A DNA stretch of 64,000 nt from an uncultured Spirochaetales bacterium (GTDB lineage: Bacteria > Spirochaetota > Spirochaetia > Sphaerochaetales > Sphaerochaetaceae). This document shows, piece by piece, positions 24,312 to 33,186 of the stretch. The position numbers and the translations under genes are program-made. Numbering within the stretch: position 1 is the first letter of the stretch; each line of letters begins with the position of its first letter. The stretch is from positions 124,001 through 188,000 of the forward strand of contig CASFZR010000001.1 of assembly GCA_949299185.1 (NCBI GenBank). The letters run 5' to 3'. A model generated the notes under the pieces. That model searched no databases. It was not told where the DNA came from and saw nothing but the letters and a program-made list of their open reading frames with translations.

Positions 24312-25212
24312 CCTTTATCTCAGGAGTCGCTGTCAGCACAAGCGAGTTAGGGGGGATCGAATCCTTGATCCATGCGCTGGATGCGATCGTGCTGTCATGG
24401 CCGATCGTCACATCTCCGAGTATGGTGGCATTGGCGTAGATCGTGACATTGTTCTCTATCGTCGGATGCCTCTTGGCGCCTGTCAGGAGCTGTCCGCATC
24501 CGTTCTTCGGTATGGATAGGGCGCCTAGCGTCACTCCCTGATAGAGCTTCACATGGCTGCCTATGACGGTCGTCTCACCGATTACCACGCCTGTTCCGTG
24601 GTCGATGAAGAAGCTCTCTCCTATCGTGGCGCCGGGGTGTATGTCAATACCTGTCTTCTGATGTATGACCTCGTTCATCATGCGAGGCACGAGCGGAACG
24701 CCCCTCTTGAAGAGGAAGGAGGCGATCCTGTGCGCGGTAAGGGCCCTCATCGAGGGATAGCAGAGTATGACCTCATGGACATTCCTCGCGGCAGGATCCC
24801 CTTCGAACCCGGCTTCGGCATCCTTCTTCAGCATCGCCCTGATAGCGCCGAGATTGTCCAGCAGTGCCTCAACATGCTCATCCGCGATGCGTGATACCTC
24901 CTCGTCGCTCATCTCCGGATTCTCGTAATGTAGCGAGAGCCTTATCGAGTCGAGCAGGAGGCGGGAGGCCTTCTCAAGGCTGTAGCGTACCGTCTTCCTG
25001 AGGCTTTCCATGCTTCCGGTACCCTGATGGCCGGGGAAGAAGAGCGACATGAACTGCTCCTCAAGCGTCTCTATATCGGTCATCCTAGGCAGCGTCGTCT
25101 CCCTTATGGAGCTGCTTCTTCTCGTCCTTGAGAATGATGATAGGAATGAGTCTAGATAATCATCGGGGTTGCGCATAAGGCGATGGTACTTCCTTTGGAG
25201 TCTGGATATCAA
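24283..25212 (-). CDS. cysE: Serine O-acetyltransferase
   Basis: Makes O-acetylserine from serine and acetyl-CoA, the first step of cysteine synthesis. The N-terminal helical domain of about 150 residues is followed by left-handed beta-helix hexapeptide repeats with catalytic motifs DIHPGATIG, FIDHGTGVVIGE and VKLYQGVTLGALS, ending PEIKVRP. At 309 aa it is the long SAT form. It is convergent with mtaB (29-bp overlap) and divergent from birA. Confidence 0.92.
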   Translation of the reverse strand: MISRLQRKYHRLMRNPDDYLDSFLSSFSRTRRSSSIRETTLPRMTDIETLEEQFMSLFFPGHQGTGSMESLRKTVRYSLEKASRLLLDSIRLSLHYENPEMSDEEVSRIADEHVEALLDNLGAIRAMLKKDAEAGFEGDPAARNVHEVILCYPSMRALTAHRIASFLFKRGVPLVPRMMNEVIHQKTGIDIHPGATIGESFFIDHGTGVVIGETTVIGSHVKLYQGVTLGALSIPKNGCGQLLTGAKRHPTIENNVTIYANATILGDVTIGHDSTIASSAWIKDSIPPNSLVLTATPEIKVRPKKILPQ

Positions 25213-25263
25213 GATTAAGGAGCGCGTGATGGCCGGATGGATGGCAATAGATCGCGTTCTCGC

Positions 25264-25269
25264 TATAAT
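25264..25269 (+). promoter_or_regulatory. birA -10 element, predicted leaderless
   Basis: A perfect TATAAT followed by GGCGTC and then ATG, so the expected transcription start falls on the A of the start codon. There is no Shine-Dalgarno. The -35 region has no clear match. Confidence 0.55.
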
Positions 25270-25275
25270 GGCGTC

Positions 25276-26214
25276 ATGCTGATAAAGGATGAAGTGCTTG
25301 ACCTGCTGCTCTCAAGGAAGGGGGAGCGTATCTCCGGGCAGGAGATCGCTGATGCCCTCTCGTGCTCCAGGATGGCTGTTTCCAAGAGCGTTGCCCAGCT
25401 CCAGGAGGAGGGCTTTGATATAGAGACGCAGAAGGGATCGGGATATGTCCTCTCCCGTGCCGATGTCCTCTCTCCCCAGGTGCTGTCGCCGCTCTTTCCT
25501 ATCCCGGTCCATGCCGTCGGCAGCTGCCGGTCCACGATGATCGAGGCGAAGGATCTGATCAATAGGGGGGTAGAGGCTCCGTTCGCCATCATGGCAGAGT
25601 TCCAGCAGGGTGGCCGGGGACGCCTCGGGCGCTCGTTCTTCTCTCCCACGGGCGGCGTATACTTCTCGATCGTGCTGTCCGGGGATGCTATCCCCTCTCC
25701 GGATCTCCTGACTATATCGGCATCGCTTGCCGTGTCGAGGGTGATAGAGCGGCTTACGGGACGCACTACGGCGATAAAATGGGTCAATGACGTCTATGTC
25801 GATGGCTACAAGGTCGTAGGCATACTCACGGAGGGCATCGTGAACATGGAGCTTGGTGGGCTGGATAAGGCGATCGTCGGCATCGGGATAAACCTCTCCG
25901 GAGATCAGTCCTCGATTCCGGATGACCTGCGTACCAAGATGGCGTTCCTATATCCTCTAGATGCCTCTCCCGTAACCCGCGGTGAGATGGCCGGAGCGGT
26001 CACGACCGAGCTTCTTTCCCTGCAGGGGACGCGGTTCATGGATGAGTACAGGGCAAAATGCTTCGTGATAGGGCGTCCCGTGACGGTGATAAAGGCTGGC
26101 AGGACACGCGATGGCCAGGCGTATGGGGTCGATGATGATGGGCATCTCCTCATTGAGTATCCGGGAGGGGAGCGTGAGGCTCTTTCATCTGGAGAGGTCT
26201 CTCTGCGTATCTAG
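25276..26214 (+). CDS. birA: Biotin operon repressor / biotin-protein ligase BirA
   Basis: Bifunctional BirA. The N-terminal winged helix (residues 1-60, ISGQEIADALSCSRMAVSKSVAQL) is the DNA-binding part; the central ligase domain has the biotinoyl-AMP loop GGRGRLGRSF (GRGRxGR type), KWVNDVYVDGYKVVGIL and GIGINLS; a C-terminal SH3-like domain closes it. It activates biotin and attaches it to carboxylase carrier domains, and probably represses biotin genes. ATG at 25276 is chosen, as it starts the winged helix and sits at the leaderless promoter. Confidence 0.92.
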   Translation: MLIKDEVLDLLLSRKGERISGQEIADALSCSRMAVSKSVAQLQEEGFDIETQKGSGYVLSRADVLSPQVLSPLFPIPVHAVGSCRSTMIEAKDLINRGVEAPFAIMAEFQQGGRGRLGRSFFSPTGGVYFSIVLSGDAIPSPDLLTISASLAVSRVIERLTGRTTAIKWVNDVYVDGYKVVGILTEGIVNMELGGLDKAIVGIGINLSGDQSSIPDDLRTKMAFLYPLDASPVTRGEMAGAVTTELLSLQGTRFMDEYRAKCFVIGRPVTVIKAGRTRDGQAYGVDDDGHLLIEYPGGEREALSSGEVSLRI

Positions 26215-26274
26215 CAACTCGTGCGGATGGAAGCATATAACGATATCGATAGCTGATCTGGCCAAGGGTGATGG

Positions 26275-26303
26275 TTGTACCGTCCCCTCTCTTTCTGTAT
26301 AGT
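26275..26303 (+). promoter_or_regulatory. argS promoter
   Basis: TTGTAC (26275-26280), 17 bases, TATAGT (26298-26303), then a short leader with GAGG before the ATG at 26324. One of the best -35/-10 pairs in the window. Confidence 0.65.
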
Positions 26304-26323
26304 GTAGCCGTTGAGGTATTGCT

Positions 26324-28111
26324 ATGCTGAATGAGCTTAAGAATTCATGGAAGGACGCGATTGAGAAGGAACTGCGTTCATATCTCTCTACCGATGATAT
26401 CCCTGCGCTGACGATCGGGCTTCCCCCCAGAAGCGATATGGGAGATGCGGCGTTCCCGATGTTCCCGTACTCGAAGCTCGCTCACAAGGCGCCTGCCGTG
26501 ATCGCCTCTGATATCGCGGCACGGCTTACCGACCATCCGGAGGGAGAAATGCTTCCCTCAGGTCCGTATCTCAATGTACGCTTCGATATCCCAGCGCTTG
26601 CCGATAAGGTCATGGACAGGGTTGAGTCTGAGGGTAGCCTCTATGGGACGAACCAGAGCGGTAAGGGCCGGAAGATCATGATAGAGTTCTCATGCCCGAA
26701 CACCAATAAGCCACTTCATCTCGGCCATATGCGCAATGATTCGCTTGGCCAGTCCGTATCCGAGCTGCTGAAGGCCACGGGCGCGGAGGTGATGAAGGTC
26801 AATCTCATCAATAACCGCGGCGTGCATATCTCGAAGTCGATGCTGGCTTATAAGCTCTTTGGCAATGGCGAGACGCCAGAGTCCACTGGGGAGAAGGGCG
26901 ATCACTTCGTTGGCCGCTACTACGTGCGCTTTGCTGCCTGGGAGAAGGAGGTTGCGGGCGCGAAGGAGAAGGATCCATCCATCGTCAGCGATCCCTCGTT
27001 CGTTGATCCCGATGAGGCGGCGCAGGCGATGCTGCGTGACTGGGAGGCAGGGGATCCGGAGGTCCGTGCGCTCTGGGAGAAGATGAACAAGTGGACCCTT
27101 GATGGCCTTTTCGAGAGCTACAGGAACATGGGTATCTCCTTCGATAAGCTTTACTATGAGAGCGACACATACAGGCTTGGCCGCGGTGAGGTCATGCGCG
27201 GGCTTGATCTGGGGGTCTTCAAGAAGGAGGAGGATGGATCGGTACAGGTCGATCTTGCTCCTATAGGCCTCGATAAGAAGGTGCTTCTGCGCCGCGATGG
27301 CACGACGCTTTACATCACACAGGATATAGGTACGGCTGTGCGCCGCCATGAGGACTGGCCCTTCGATAGCCTGATCTATGTCGTTGCCTCTGAGCAGAAC
27401 TATCATTTCAAGGTGCTGTTCTACGTGCTTGGGCTTCTGGGCTATGAGTGGGCCGAGGAACTTCATCACCTTGCCTATGGCATGGTCAATCTTCCGGAGG
27501 GTAAGATGAAGAGCCGCGAGGGAACGGTGGTGGATGCCGACGATCTGCTCTCTGAGCTTTCCGTCCTTGCGAGGAACGAGATCATAGAGAAGGGCAGGGA
27601 GAATGAGGTCGGTGATGTCGATGAGACGGCGAGGAAGATCGCACTCGGCGCCCTGAACTACTACCTGCTGCAGGTCCAGCCGATGCGTGACATGATCTTC
27701 AATCCGAAGGAGTCGATCTCCTTCAGCGGCAATACCGGACCTTATCTGCAGTACACCGCTGCGCGCATATCCTCGATACTGCGTAAGTTCGAGGTCTCTA
27801 AGGAGGAGTTCAGCGGCGTGGAGAGCGATGGACGGCTTCTGGTGAACGAGGACGAGAAGACCCTTGTGAAGGCCCTCGCTGACTTCCCTGAGGCTGTGAG
27901 GAAGGCCGCTGATACCTTCGATCCTTCTGTTATCTGTACCGCGCTCTATGATGCGGCTAAGACCTTCAGCCATTATTACCATGATAACCAGATACTCAAG
28001 GCCGATACCAAGGAGCTGTCCCTTACGAGGATCAGGCTTGTCTCGGCGCTCCTGACGATGATGAAGAACGGCTTTGCCCTTATCGGTATACCGTATCTTG
28101 AGTCGATGTGA
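26324..28111 (+). CDS. argS: Arginyl-tRNA synthetase
   Basis: Class I aminoacyl-tRNA synthetase charging tRNA-Arg. The Add-1 N-terminal domain is followed by the HIGH-like motif HLGH in NKPLHLGHMRNDSLG, the ArgRS-specific VASEQNYHF region, a KMSKS-like MKSREGTVV, and the anticodon-binding DALR domain at the C-terminus ending in IPYLESM. The 595-aa length is normal. A palindromic terminator follows. Confidence 0.96.
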   Translation: MLNELKNSWKDAIEKELRSYLSTDDIPALTIGLPPRSDMGDAAFPMFPYSKLAHKAPAVIASDIAARLTDHPEGEMLPSGPYLNVRFDIPALADKVMDRVESEGSLYGTNQSGKGRKIMIEFSCPNTNKPLHLGHMRNDSLGQSVSELLKATGAEVMKVNLINNRGVHISKSMLAYKLFGNGETPESTGEKGDHFVGRYYVRFAAWEKEVAGAKEKDPSIVSDPSFVDPDEAAQAMLRDWEAGDPEVRALWEKMNKWTLDGLFESYRNMGISFDKLYYESDTYRLGRGEVMRGLDLGVFKKEEDGSVQVDLAPIGLDKKVLLRRDGTTLYITQDIGTAVRRHEDWPFDSLIYVVASEQNYHFKVLFYVLGLLGYEWAEELHHLAYGMVNLPEGKMKSREGTVVDADDLLSELSVLARNEIIEKGRENEVGDVDETARKIALGALNYYLLQVQPMRDMIFNPKESISFSGNTGPYLQYTAARISSILRKFEVSKEEFSGVESDGRLLVNEDEKTLVKALADFPEAVRKAADTFDPSVICTALYDAAKTFSHYYHDNQILKADTKELSLTRIRLVSALLTMMKNGFALIGIPYLESM

Positions 28112-28119
28112 TCTGGCAT

Positions 28120-28140
28120 CCCATCCGCGGATGGGGGCTT
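28120..28140. terminator. Shared terminator between argS and the convergent MATE gene
   Basis: A perfect 16-bp palindrome CCCATCCGCGGATGGG (28120-28135), followed by GGCTTCTT on the plus strand. It lies in the 33-bp gap between two convergent genes, so it may act on both. The U-run is poor. Confidence 0.5.
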
Positions 28141-28144
28141 CTTA

Positions 28145-29539
28145 TCAGCTGAGAGCCGCCTTGGTTATGATGGCCCTCTTCGATGTCCTGTTCTTCCAGG
28201 CGCGGAAGAAGATGATGAAGCAGACGATGTGCGCGGTGAACGTGACCGCCCATGAGACGGGGTAGGAGAGATAGAGGACGAAGAGCGAATGGTGGGCGCG
28301 GAATATCGTGTAAATCCAGATGATCCTGAGTCCGCATGCTCCGGCCAGCGATACGATCGTCGGTGCTATCGAATAACCAAGGCCTCTTATCGAGCCGCAG
28401 GCTGTGTCCATGAGACCGCAGAGGAAATATGGCATGCAGGCTACCCACATCCTCTCTATTCCATATTCGATTACCGCGGGATCGGTCGTGTATATGCTGA
28501 GAAGCTGCCGTCCGAAGAGCGTTGCCGTTCCTCCTAAGACCACGCCTACGACAGTCACTATCCCTAGGCACGAGAGGAGTATCGGGACGATCCTCTCCGT
28601 TTTCCTCGCTCCGACGTTCTGGCTGGTGAAGCTAGTCGATGCCTGATAGAGCGAGTTCATGGCCGTGTATACGAATCCCTCGATGTTGCTTGAGGCGGCG
28701 CTTCCGGCCATGGCTATCGAACCGAAGGAGTTTATCGAGGACTGTATAAGCACGTTGGATATGCTGAATACGGCGCCCTGGACACCTGCGGGAAGTCCGA
28801 TCTTGATGATCTGCCTCAGCTTCTTCGGGTATATCCTCAGCTTATGAAGGCTGAGCTTATATGCCGCGTCTGACTTTATCATGCAGCGTAGCACGAGTGC
28901 GGCCGATGTGTACTGCGATATGATCGTCGCAAGCGCGACTCCTGCCACTCCCATGTGGCAGACGATGACGAAGACGAGATTGAGGATGACGTTTATGACT
29001 CCTGCTGTGAAGAGGTATGCCAGCGGTCTCTTCGTGTCTCCGATCGCGCGGAGTATCCCAGCACCGAAGTCATAGGTCATCAGGGCCGGCATCCCCACGA
29101 AGACTATCCTCATATACAGCACGGCCTGATCGATTACGTCATTTGGCGTCCCCATCAGCGTCAGCAGGGGCTTTGCCAGCAGGAGCCCAAGCACGACGAG
29201 TACCGAGCCTGAGAGGAAGGATAGGAGGATGGAGGTATGCACCAGCTCATGGATGCTATCGTTCTCCTTCGCTCCGTAATAGCGCGCCATAAGCACGCTG
29301 CTTCCTATAGAGAGTCCCAGGAAGATGTTGATGATCAGGTTGTTAAGCGCTCCTGTGGAGCCTACGGCAGCCATCGCCTGGCTTCCCGTGAACTGTCCTA
29401 CGACGATTATATCTGCGGCGTTGAACAGGAGCTGGAGTATCCCTGAGAGCATCAGGGGGATGGCGAACCGGAGGATCTTCGGTATGAGAGGACCTGAACA
29501 CATGTCTATTTCATAGGAGCGCTTCATATCAGGCATCAT
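28145..29539 (-). CDS. MATE-family multidrug efflux transporter
   Basis: A 464-aa integral membrane protein with about 12 transmembrane helices, of the MatE/NorM-DinF superfamily: GPLIPKILRFAIPLMLSGILQLLFNAAD opening, VGQFTGSQAMAAVG, and a repeated second half from about residue 240. These pumps exchange Na+ or H+ for cationic drugs or metabolites. It is downstream of a TetR gene on the same strand, separated by a terminator. A second MATE gene lies at 45482. The substrate is unknown. Confidence 0.88.
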   Translation of the reverse strand: MMPDMKRSYEIDMCSGPLIPKILRFAIPLMLSGILQLLFNAADIIVVGQFTGSQAMAAVGSTGALNNLIINIFLGLSIGSSVLMARYYGAKENDSIHELVHTSILLSFLSGSVLVVLGLLLAKPLLTLMGTPNDVIDQAVLYMRIVFVGMPALMTYDFGAGILRAIGDTKRPLAYLFTAGVINVILNLVFVIVCHMGVAGVALATIISQYTSAALVLRCMIKSDAAYKLSLHKLRIYPKKLRQIIKIGLPAGVQGAVFSISNVLIQSSINSFGSIAMAGSAASSNIEGFVYTAMNSLYQASTSFTSQNVGARKTERIVPILLSCLGIVTVVGVVLGGTATLFGRQLLSIYTTDPAVIEYGIERMWVACMPYFLCGLMDTACGSIRGLGYSIAPTIVSLAGACGLRIIWIYTIFRAHHSLFVLYLSYPVSWAVTFTAHIVCFIIFFRAWKNRTSKRAIITKAALS

Positions 29540-29615
29540 AGACCTGCTTATCGAAGCTTTTCCATGAGCTTTGCATCCGATTTAGACAGATGGGGCTTAT
29601 TTATGGATAATCATG

Positions 29616-29645
29616 AAAAAAAGGAGGAACATCTATCTGTTCCTC
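29616..29645 (-). terminator. Terminator between tetR and the MATE gene
   Basis: Reading the minus strand, GAGGAACA (29645-29638), six-base loop, TGTTCCTC (29631-29624), C, then seven T residues. It ends transcription from the TetR gene before the MATE gene, or acts as an attenuator if the two are co-transcribed. The rest of the 29540-29745 gap shows no gene. Confidence 0.8.
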
Positions 29646-29745
29646 TCGTCTATATCCGGCCTTGATCCATTGGAGGCCATTCATATTCTGGCCATATGCT
29701 ACACCGTTGACCTCGTCCTGTAATCAAGATGAGGTGAAATCTCGG

Positions 29746-30294
29746 TTAATTCTTCTCGCTTCGGCGCAGTAGGGCGGCGAAGAGCCTCGCATCCTTGAGG
29801 AAATCCGCATCGCCTCCGTCCAGTAGCCGCTCTAGATGCTGTATCAGGAGCGCGGAGTAAAGTTCTGATATGAATCCTTCCTTGTATCCCAGCGAGGAGA
29901 TAAGCACATCTATCTGGCTTCGTATCATCAGATGGATCGCCCTCGCTTCCTCATCTGCTCTCTCATCGGTGTATCGCAGCGAATAGACTGCTCTGAGATA
30001 GGGGAGGGTATCCTCCGCGGAGAAGATTCGGCTCCAGCCTTCTGCCGCGCGTGACAGTACCTCCTCCTCGCTTCCTTCCAGCGATAGCCTGAAACCACGC
30101 GCCATCAGCCTCCTGTGCCCAAGGCGGAAGATATGGTCTAGTATGTCCTCCTTTGCCTTGAACCAGTGATAGAGGCTTGCCTTGTTCACTCCCAGATGCT
30201 CGGCTAGCGTGTTCATCGTCAGCTTATCGATGCCATCGAACGCGATTATATCCAGCGCCGCATCGGCTATCTCATCCTTATTCCTTATCCTCAT
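29746..30294 (-). CDS. TetR-family transcriptional regulator
   Basis: A 182-aa repressor. Residues 1-50 hold the TetR helix-turn-helix (ADAALDIIAFDGIDKLTMNTLAEHL then GVNKASLYHWFKAKEDIL); the rest is an alpha-helical ligand-binding domain of the TetR_C type. It sits upstream of the MATE efflux gene on the same strand, so regulation of that pump in response to a substrate is the natural guess. An imperfect dyad at 30308-30321 in its promoter region may be its operator. Confidence 0.85.
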   Translation of the reverse strand: MRIRNKDEIADAALDIIAFDGIDKLTMNTLAEHLGVNKASLYHWFKAKEDILDHIFRLGHRRLMARGFRLSLEGSEEEVLSRAAEGWSRIFSAEDTLPYLRAVYSLRYTDERADEEARAIHLMIRSQIDVLISSLGYKEGFISELYSALLIQHLERLLDGGDADFLKDARLFAALLRRSEKN

Positions 30295-30307
30295 AACATG
30301 ATTATCT

Positions 30308-30321
30308 AACGAACGTTTGGT
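30308..30321. promoter_or_regulatory. Possible TetR operator
   Basis: ACGAACGTTTGGT sits on an imperfect dyad centred between 30314 and 30315 (AAC/GTT core plus two further matched pairs), 14 bases upstream of the TetR start. Weak evidence, chosen for position and symmetry. Confidence 0.28.
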
Positions 30322-30423
30322 TTATATCAATGCTTTCTTGCCGATCAGGGGCCCTTTTTACGTCAGAGGTGGTAGTACTTTTCGTCCATATGGGATAGAA
30401 ACCCCTCAGATAAAGGAAAACAC

Positions 30424-30735
30424 ATGTACGCACTAGTAGAAATCCTCGGCAGGCAGTACAAGGCAGAAGAAGGTGCCAAGCTGGTTGTCGACAAGCTTTC
30501 TCTGGAGGAGGGTTCCTCCTATGAGATTGAGAAGGTTCTGGCAGTGGTCGATGGAGAGAACGCCAGGTTCGGCGCTCCCTATGTTGAGGGTGCGAAGGTA
30601 ACGGCGACGGTCGGCACGGAGTTCAGAGGCGAGAAGGTCAAGGTCTACAAGTTCCGCAGAAGGAAGGGTTATAGAAGGACCCAGGGACACAGGGAGACCT
30701 ATACCACGATCACGATCAATAAGATCGAAGGCTAA
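30424..30735 (+). CDS. rplU: 50S ribosomal protein L21
   Basis: L21 opens with [17 protein letters not shown] and ends with the basic RNA-binding tail [24 protein letters not shown]. It binds 23S rRNA and stabilises L20. The 103-aa length is standard. It is the first gene of the L21-L27-ObgE block. The 130-base leader (30295-30423) has GGGGCCC and T-rich stretches that could fold, but no clear autoregulatory structure can be shown by eye. Confidence 0.98.
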   Translation: MYALVEILGRQYKAEEGAKLVVDKLSLEEGSSYEIEKVLAVVDGENARFGAPYVEGAKVTATVGTEFRGEKVKVYKFRRRKGYRRTQGHRETYTTITINKIEG

Positions 30736-30746
30736 GGAGGAAGGAA

Positions 30747-31013
30747 ATGGCACATAAGAAAGGTGGCGGTTCTTCCCGCAATGGACGCGATTCCAACGCA
30801 CAGCGCCTTGGTGTTAAGAGATTCGGTGGTCAGTTCGTAAAGGCAGGAGAGGTCATCGTCCGCCAGCATGGCACGAAGATCCATCCGGGACAGAATTGCG
30901 GATGCGGTAAGGATTACACGCTCTTCGCTCTTGTCTCCGGAACCGTGCTCTTCCATGAGAGGAAGAACAGGAAGTACTGCTCTATCGTCGCTAGCGAGGC
31001 TAAGGCCGAGTAA
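30747..31013 (+). CDS. rpmA: 50S ribosomal protein L27
   Basis: L27 opens with [20 protein letters not shown], the conserved N-terminus that reaches the peptidyl-transferase centre, and continues [27 protein letters not shown]. The start is mature-like, without the cleaved N-terminal extension of Firmicutes. The ysxB/Prp protease gene often found between rplU and rpmA is absent, which agrees with no extension needing removal. Confidence 0.98.
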   Translation: MAHKKGGGSSRNGRDSNAQRLGVKRFGGQFVKAGEVIVRQHGTKIHPGQNCGCGKDYTLFALVSGTVLFHERKNRKYCSIVASEAKAE

Positions 31014-31015
31014 GG

Positions 31016-32056
31016 ATGTTCGGTTTTTCCGACGAGACATATATCGATGTAGCTTCCGGCAATGGGGGACACGGCTGTGTCTCCTTCCGCCGGGAGAAGT
31101 TCGTCCCCAAAGGCGGTCCGGACGGTGGTGACGGAGGCCGCGGCGGGGACGTTGTCTTTGTCGTGCGCTCTAACCTCAGGACGCTTGGGCATCTGAAGCT
31201 CCAGCGTTCCTTCCGCGCGGAGAACGGCAGACCCGGCCAGGGAGCCCGATGCGCTGGACGCAATGGCAAGGATGTGGAGATCCCGGTTCCGCCTGGAACC
31301 GTTATACGTGATGCCCAGACGGGGGAGCTTATAAAAGATCTCACCGATACAGATCGCTACGTCTTCCTCAAGGGAGGTAAGGGAGGCCTCGGAAACTGGC
31401 ATTTCCGCAATGCCGTACGTCAGGCCCCTAAATACGCGCAGCCGGGCTTCCCCGGTGAGGAGATGCGTGTCGGCCTGGAGCTGCAGATCATCGCGGATAT
31501 CGGGTTGGTAGGCTTTCCCAACGCAGGTAAGTCATCGCTCATAAACCTCTTCACCAATGCCAGAAGCAAGGTCGCAGGCTATCCATTCACGACGAAGATA
31601 CCGGTGCTTGGCGTCCTGCGTGATGGGGATCAGGATGTGATCATCGCTGATATCCCGGGAATAATCGAAGGCGCAAGCGAAGGCGCGGGGATGGGTTATA
31701 AGTTCCTTAGGCACATATCACGTACGAAGGGGCTTTGCTATATGGTGGACCTCTCCGATGATAACTATCTCGATGCCTACGATATCCTCTCCTCGGAGCT
31801 TGCTAAGTACAGTGAGGAGCTTGCCGGCAAGGAGCATATCCTTATCGGAACCAAGATCGATGAAGAGGGAACCGAAGAGCGTTTCTCCGCCCTGAAGGCG
31901 AAGTACAAGGATATGAAGGTCCTTCCCCTATCTATCTATATGGATGATCTTGTCGATGAGGTGAGGAAGGCTCTCCTTGGACTCTCTGGAGAGAGGAAGG
32001 AAGAGGGCTTCACGTCAAGGATGGATACCGATGCCCATTACAGGGATGAGGCCTAG
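31016..32056 (+). CDS. obgE: GTPase ObgE/CgtA
   Basis: Essential GTPase acting in 50S assembly and stress response. The N-terminal glycine-rich Obg fold (residues 1-158: ASGNGGHGCVSFRREKFVPKGG) precedes the G domain with G1 GFPNAGKSSL, G3 DIPGIIEGA and G4 IGTKID. At 346 aa it ends shortly after the G domain, so the C-terminal OCT domain is absent, as in many bacteria. It starts two bases after rpmA. Confidence 0.97.
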   Translation: MFGFSDETYIDVASGNGGHGCVSFRREKFVPKGGPDGGDGGRGGDVVFVVRSNLRTLGHLKLQRSFRAENGRPGQGARCAGRNGKDVEIPVPPGTVIRDAQTGELIKDLTDTDRYVFLKGGKGGLGNWHFRNAVRQAPKYAQPGFPGEEMRVGLELQIIADIGLVGFPNAGKSSLINLFTNARSKVAGYPFTTKIPVLGVLRDGDQDVIIADIPGIIEGASEGAGMGYKFLRHISRTKGLCYMVDLSDDNYLDAYDILSSELAKYSEELAGKEHILIGTKIDEEGTEERFSALKAKYKDMKVLPLSIYMDDLVDEVRKALLGLSGERKEEGFTSRMDTDAHYRDEA

Positions 32057-32630
32057 GACCGCTCTTCTCGGGGGCTCGTTCGATCCTCCTCATCTTGGGC
32101 ATATCCATCTGATGCATGAGGTCGCGACGCTGACTCCGATCGGGCGTCTGGTGATAATCCCCGCGAACATCTCGAACTTCAAGCAGGACTCGAGGCCTGC
32201 GTCATTCCACGACAGGGTAGCTATGCTTCGCCTTCTCGTGTCGGATTACCGCGCGATGTTCCCATTGGACGGACTTGAGGTGGAGATATCCTCATGGGAA
32301 GGGGAGCAGGGCGGTGTGAGCTATACCTCAGACACCATCAGGCATTTCCTGCCGGATATAGCAGACGAAGGCCGCGTGAACTTCATCATCGGTGATGATA
32401 TCCTCTCTCGCCTTGATGGCTGGCATGACTATGATTACCTCTGCTCTCATGTCCGCTTCTGGTGCTTCTCGCGTAGCGGCAAGGCATCGCCTCCTCCGGG
32501 ATGCGACGTGGTGATGATACCCAGCGAGATACTGCCTGCGTCCTCTACCCAGATCCGTGACGGGGATGAGAGGATGCTCTCGGAGAGCGTAAGGAAGTAT
32601 ATACATGAGCATGATCTATACAGAGCTTGA
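32046..32630 (+). CDS. nadD: Nicotinate-mononucleotide adenylyltransferase
   Basis: Forms nicotinate adenine dinucleotide from ATP and NaMN in NAD synthesis. Nucleotidyltransferase motif GGSFDPPHLGH near the start (HxGH) and SSTQIR near the end. ATG at 32046 gives the usual family start five residues before the GG; it overlaps obgE by 11 bases. In-frame ATGs exist upstream inside obgE. It overlaps yqeK. Confidence 0.93.
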   Translation: MRPRTALLGGSFDPPHLGHIHLMHEVATLTPIGRLVIIPANISNFKQDSRPASFHDRVAMLRLLVSDYRAMFPLDGLEVEISSWEGEQGGVSYTSDTIRHFLPDIADEGRVNFIIGDDILSRLDGWHDYDYLCSHVRFWCFSRSGKASPPPGCDVVMIPSEILPASSTQIRDGDERMLSESVRKYIHEHDLYRA

Positions 32631-33186
32631 GGCCTTCGTCAGGACGAGGCTTCCTGAAAGGCGATTCATACATTCCCTCGGTGTCGTTGAGATGTCGAGA
32701 AGCCTGGCGGAACGGTTCGGGCTCTCTGTCCTCGATGCCTCATCTATCGGCATATACCACGATGCGTACAGATATGACTGTGATGATTCCACTGCCTCAT
32801 ACTGTCGTTCTCGCGGAATAGAGGTGTTCCCAGAGGAAGAGAAGGATCCGATGCTCCTTCATGGCGCCCTTGCCGCGGCACATTTCGATGAGGATGCCGG
32901 CGGTGTGCCTGGCTTCTGGAAGACCGCTGTGCGCCATCACACGCTTGGGCATAAGGAGATGGGGTCGTATGGGGCCGTGGTGTATATCGCGGATTACGCG
33001 GAGAAAGGACGGAAGCATCTTGATGACGAGGAACGCCGCGCGATACTCTCATGCGGCAGCCTTGAGGAGATGGTCATCATGATCATGGATATGCAGAGAC
33101 CGTATTTCCAGAGCAAGGGTATAAGGGAGGCAGGCGTTTCCGTGGAGCTTTATGATTTCCTCAAGGCTGGAGGACGCCTTGGGTAA
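32605..33186 (+). CDS. yqeK: HD-domain hydrolase YqeK (symmetrical Ap4A hydrolase)
   Basis: A 193-aa HD-superfamily phosphohydrolase. Metal ligands are RRFIHSLGV (His), IYHDAY (HD) and AVRHHTLG. YqeK proteins split diadenosine tetraphosphate into two ADP and are commonly next to nadD, as here. AGGAAG precedes the ATG, which lies inside the end of nadD. Confidence 0.9.
   Translation: MSMIYTELEAFVRTRLPERRFIHSLGVVEMSRSLAERFGLSVLDASSIGIYHDAYRYDCDDSTASYCRSRGIEVFPEEEKDPMLLHGALAAAHFDEDAGGVPGFWKTAVRHHTLGHKEMGSYGAVVYIADYAEKGRKHLDDEERRAILSCGSLEEMVIMIMDMQRPYFQSKGIREAGVSVELYDFLKAGGRLG

Noticed and set aside
24867..25577. Long antisense frames, for example opposite fic (4867-5577), argS and tyrS
   Set aside because: They are shadow frames of well-supported genes, with no own ribosome site and no family motifs.
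30295..30423. L21 leader autoregulation
   Set aside because: Several short complementary runs exist, but no unique stable structure or known motif could be supported.
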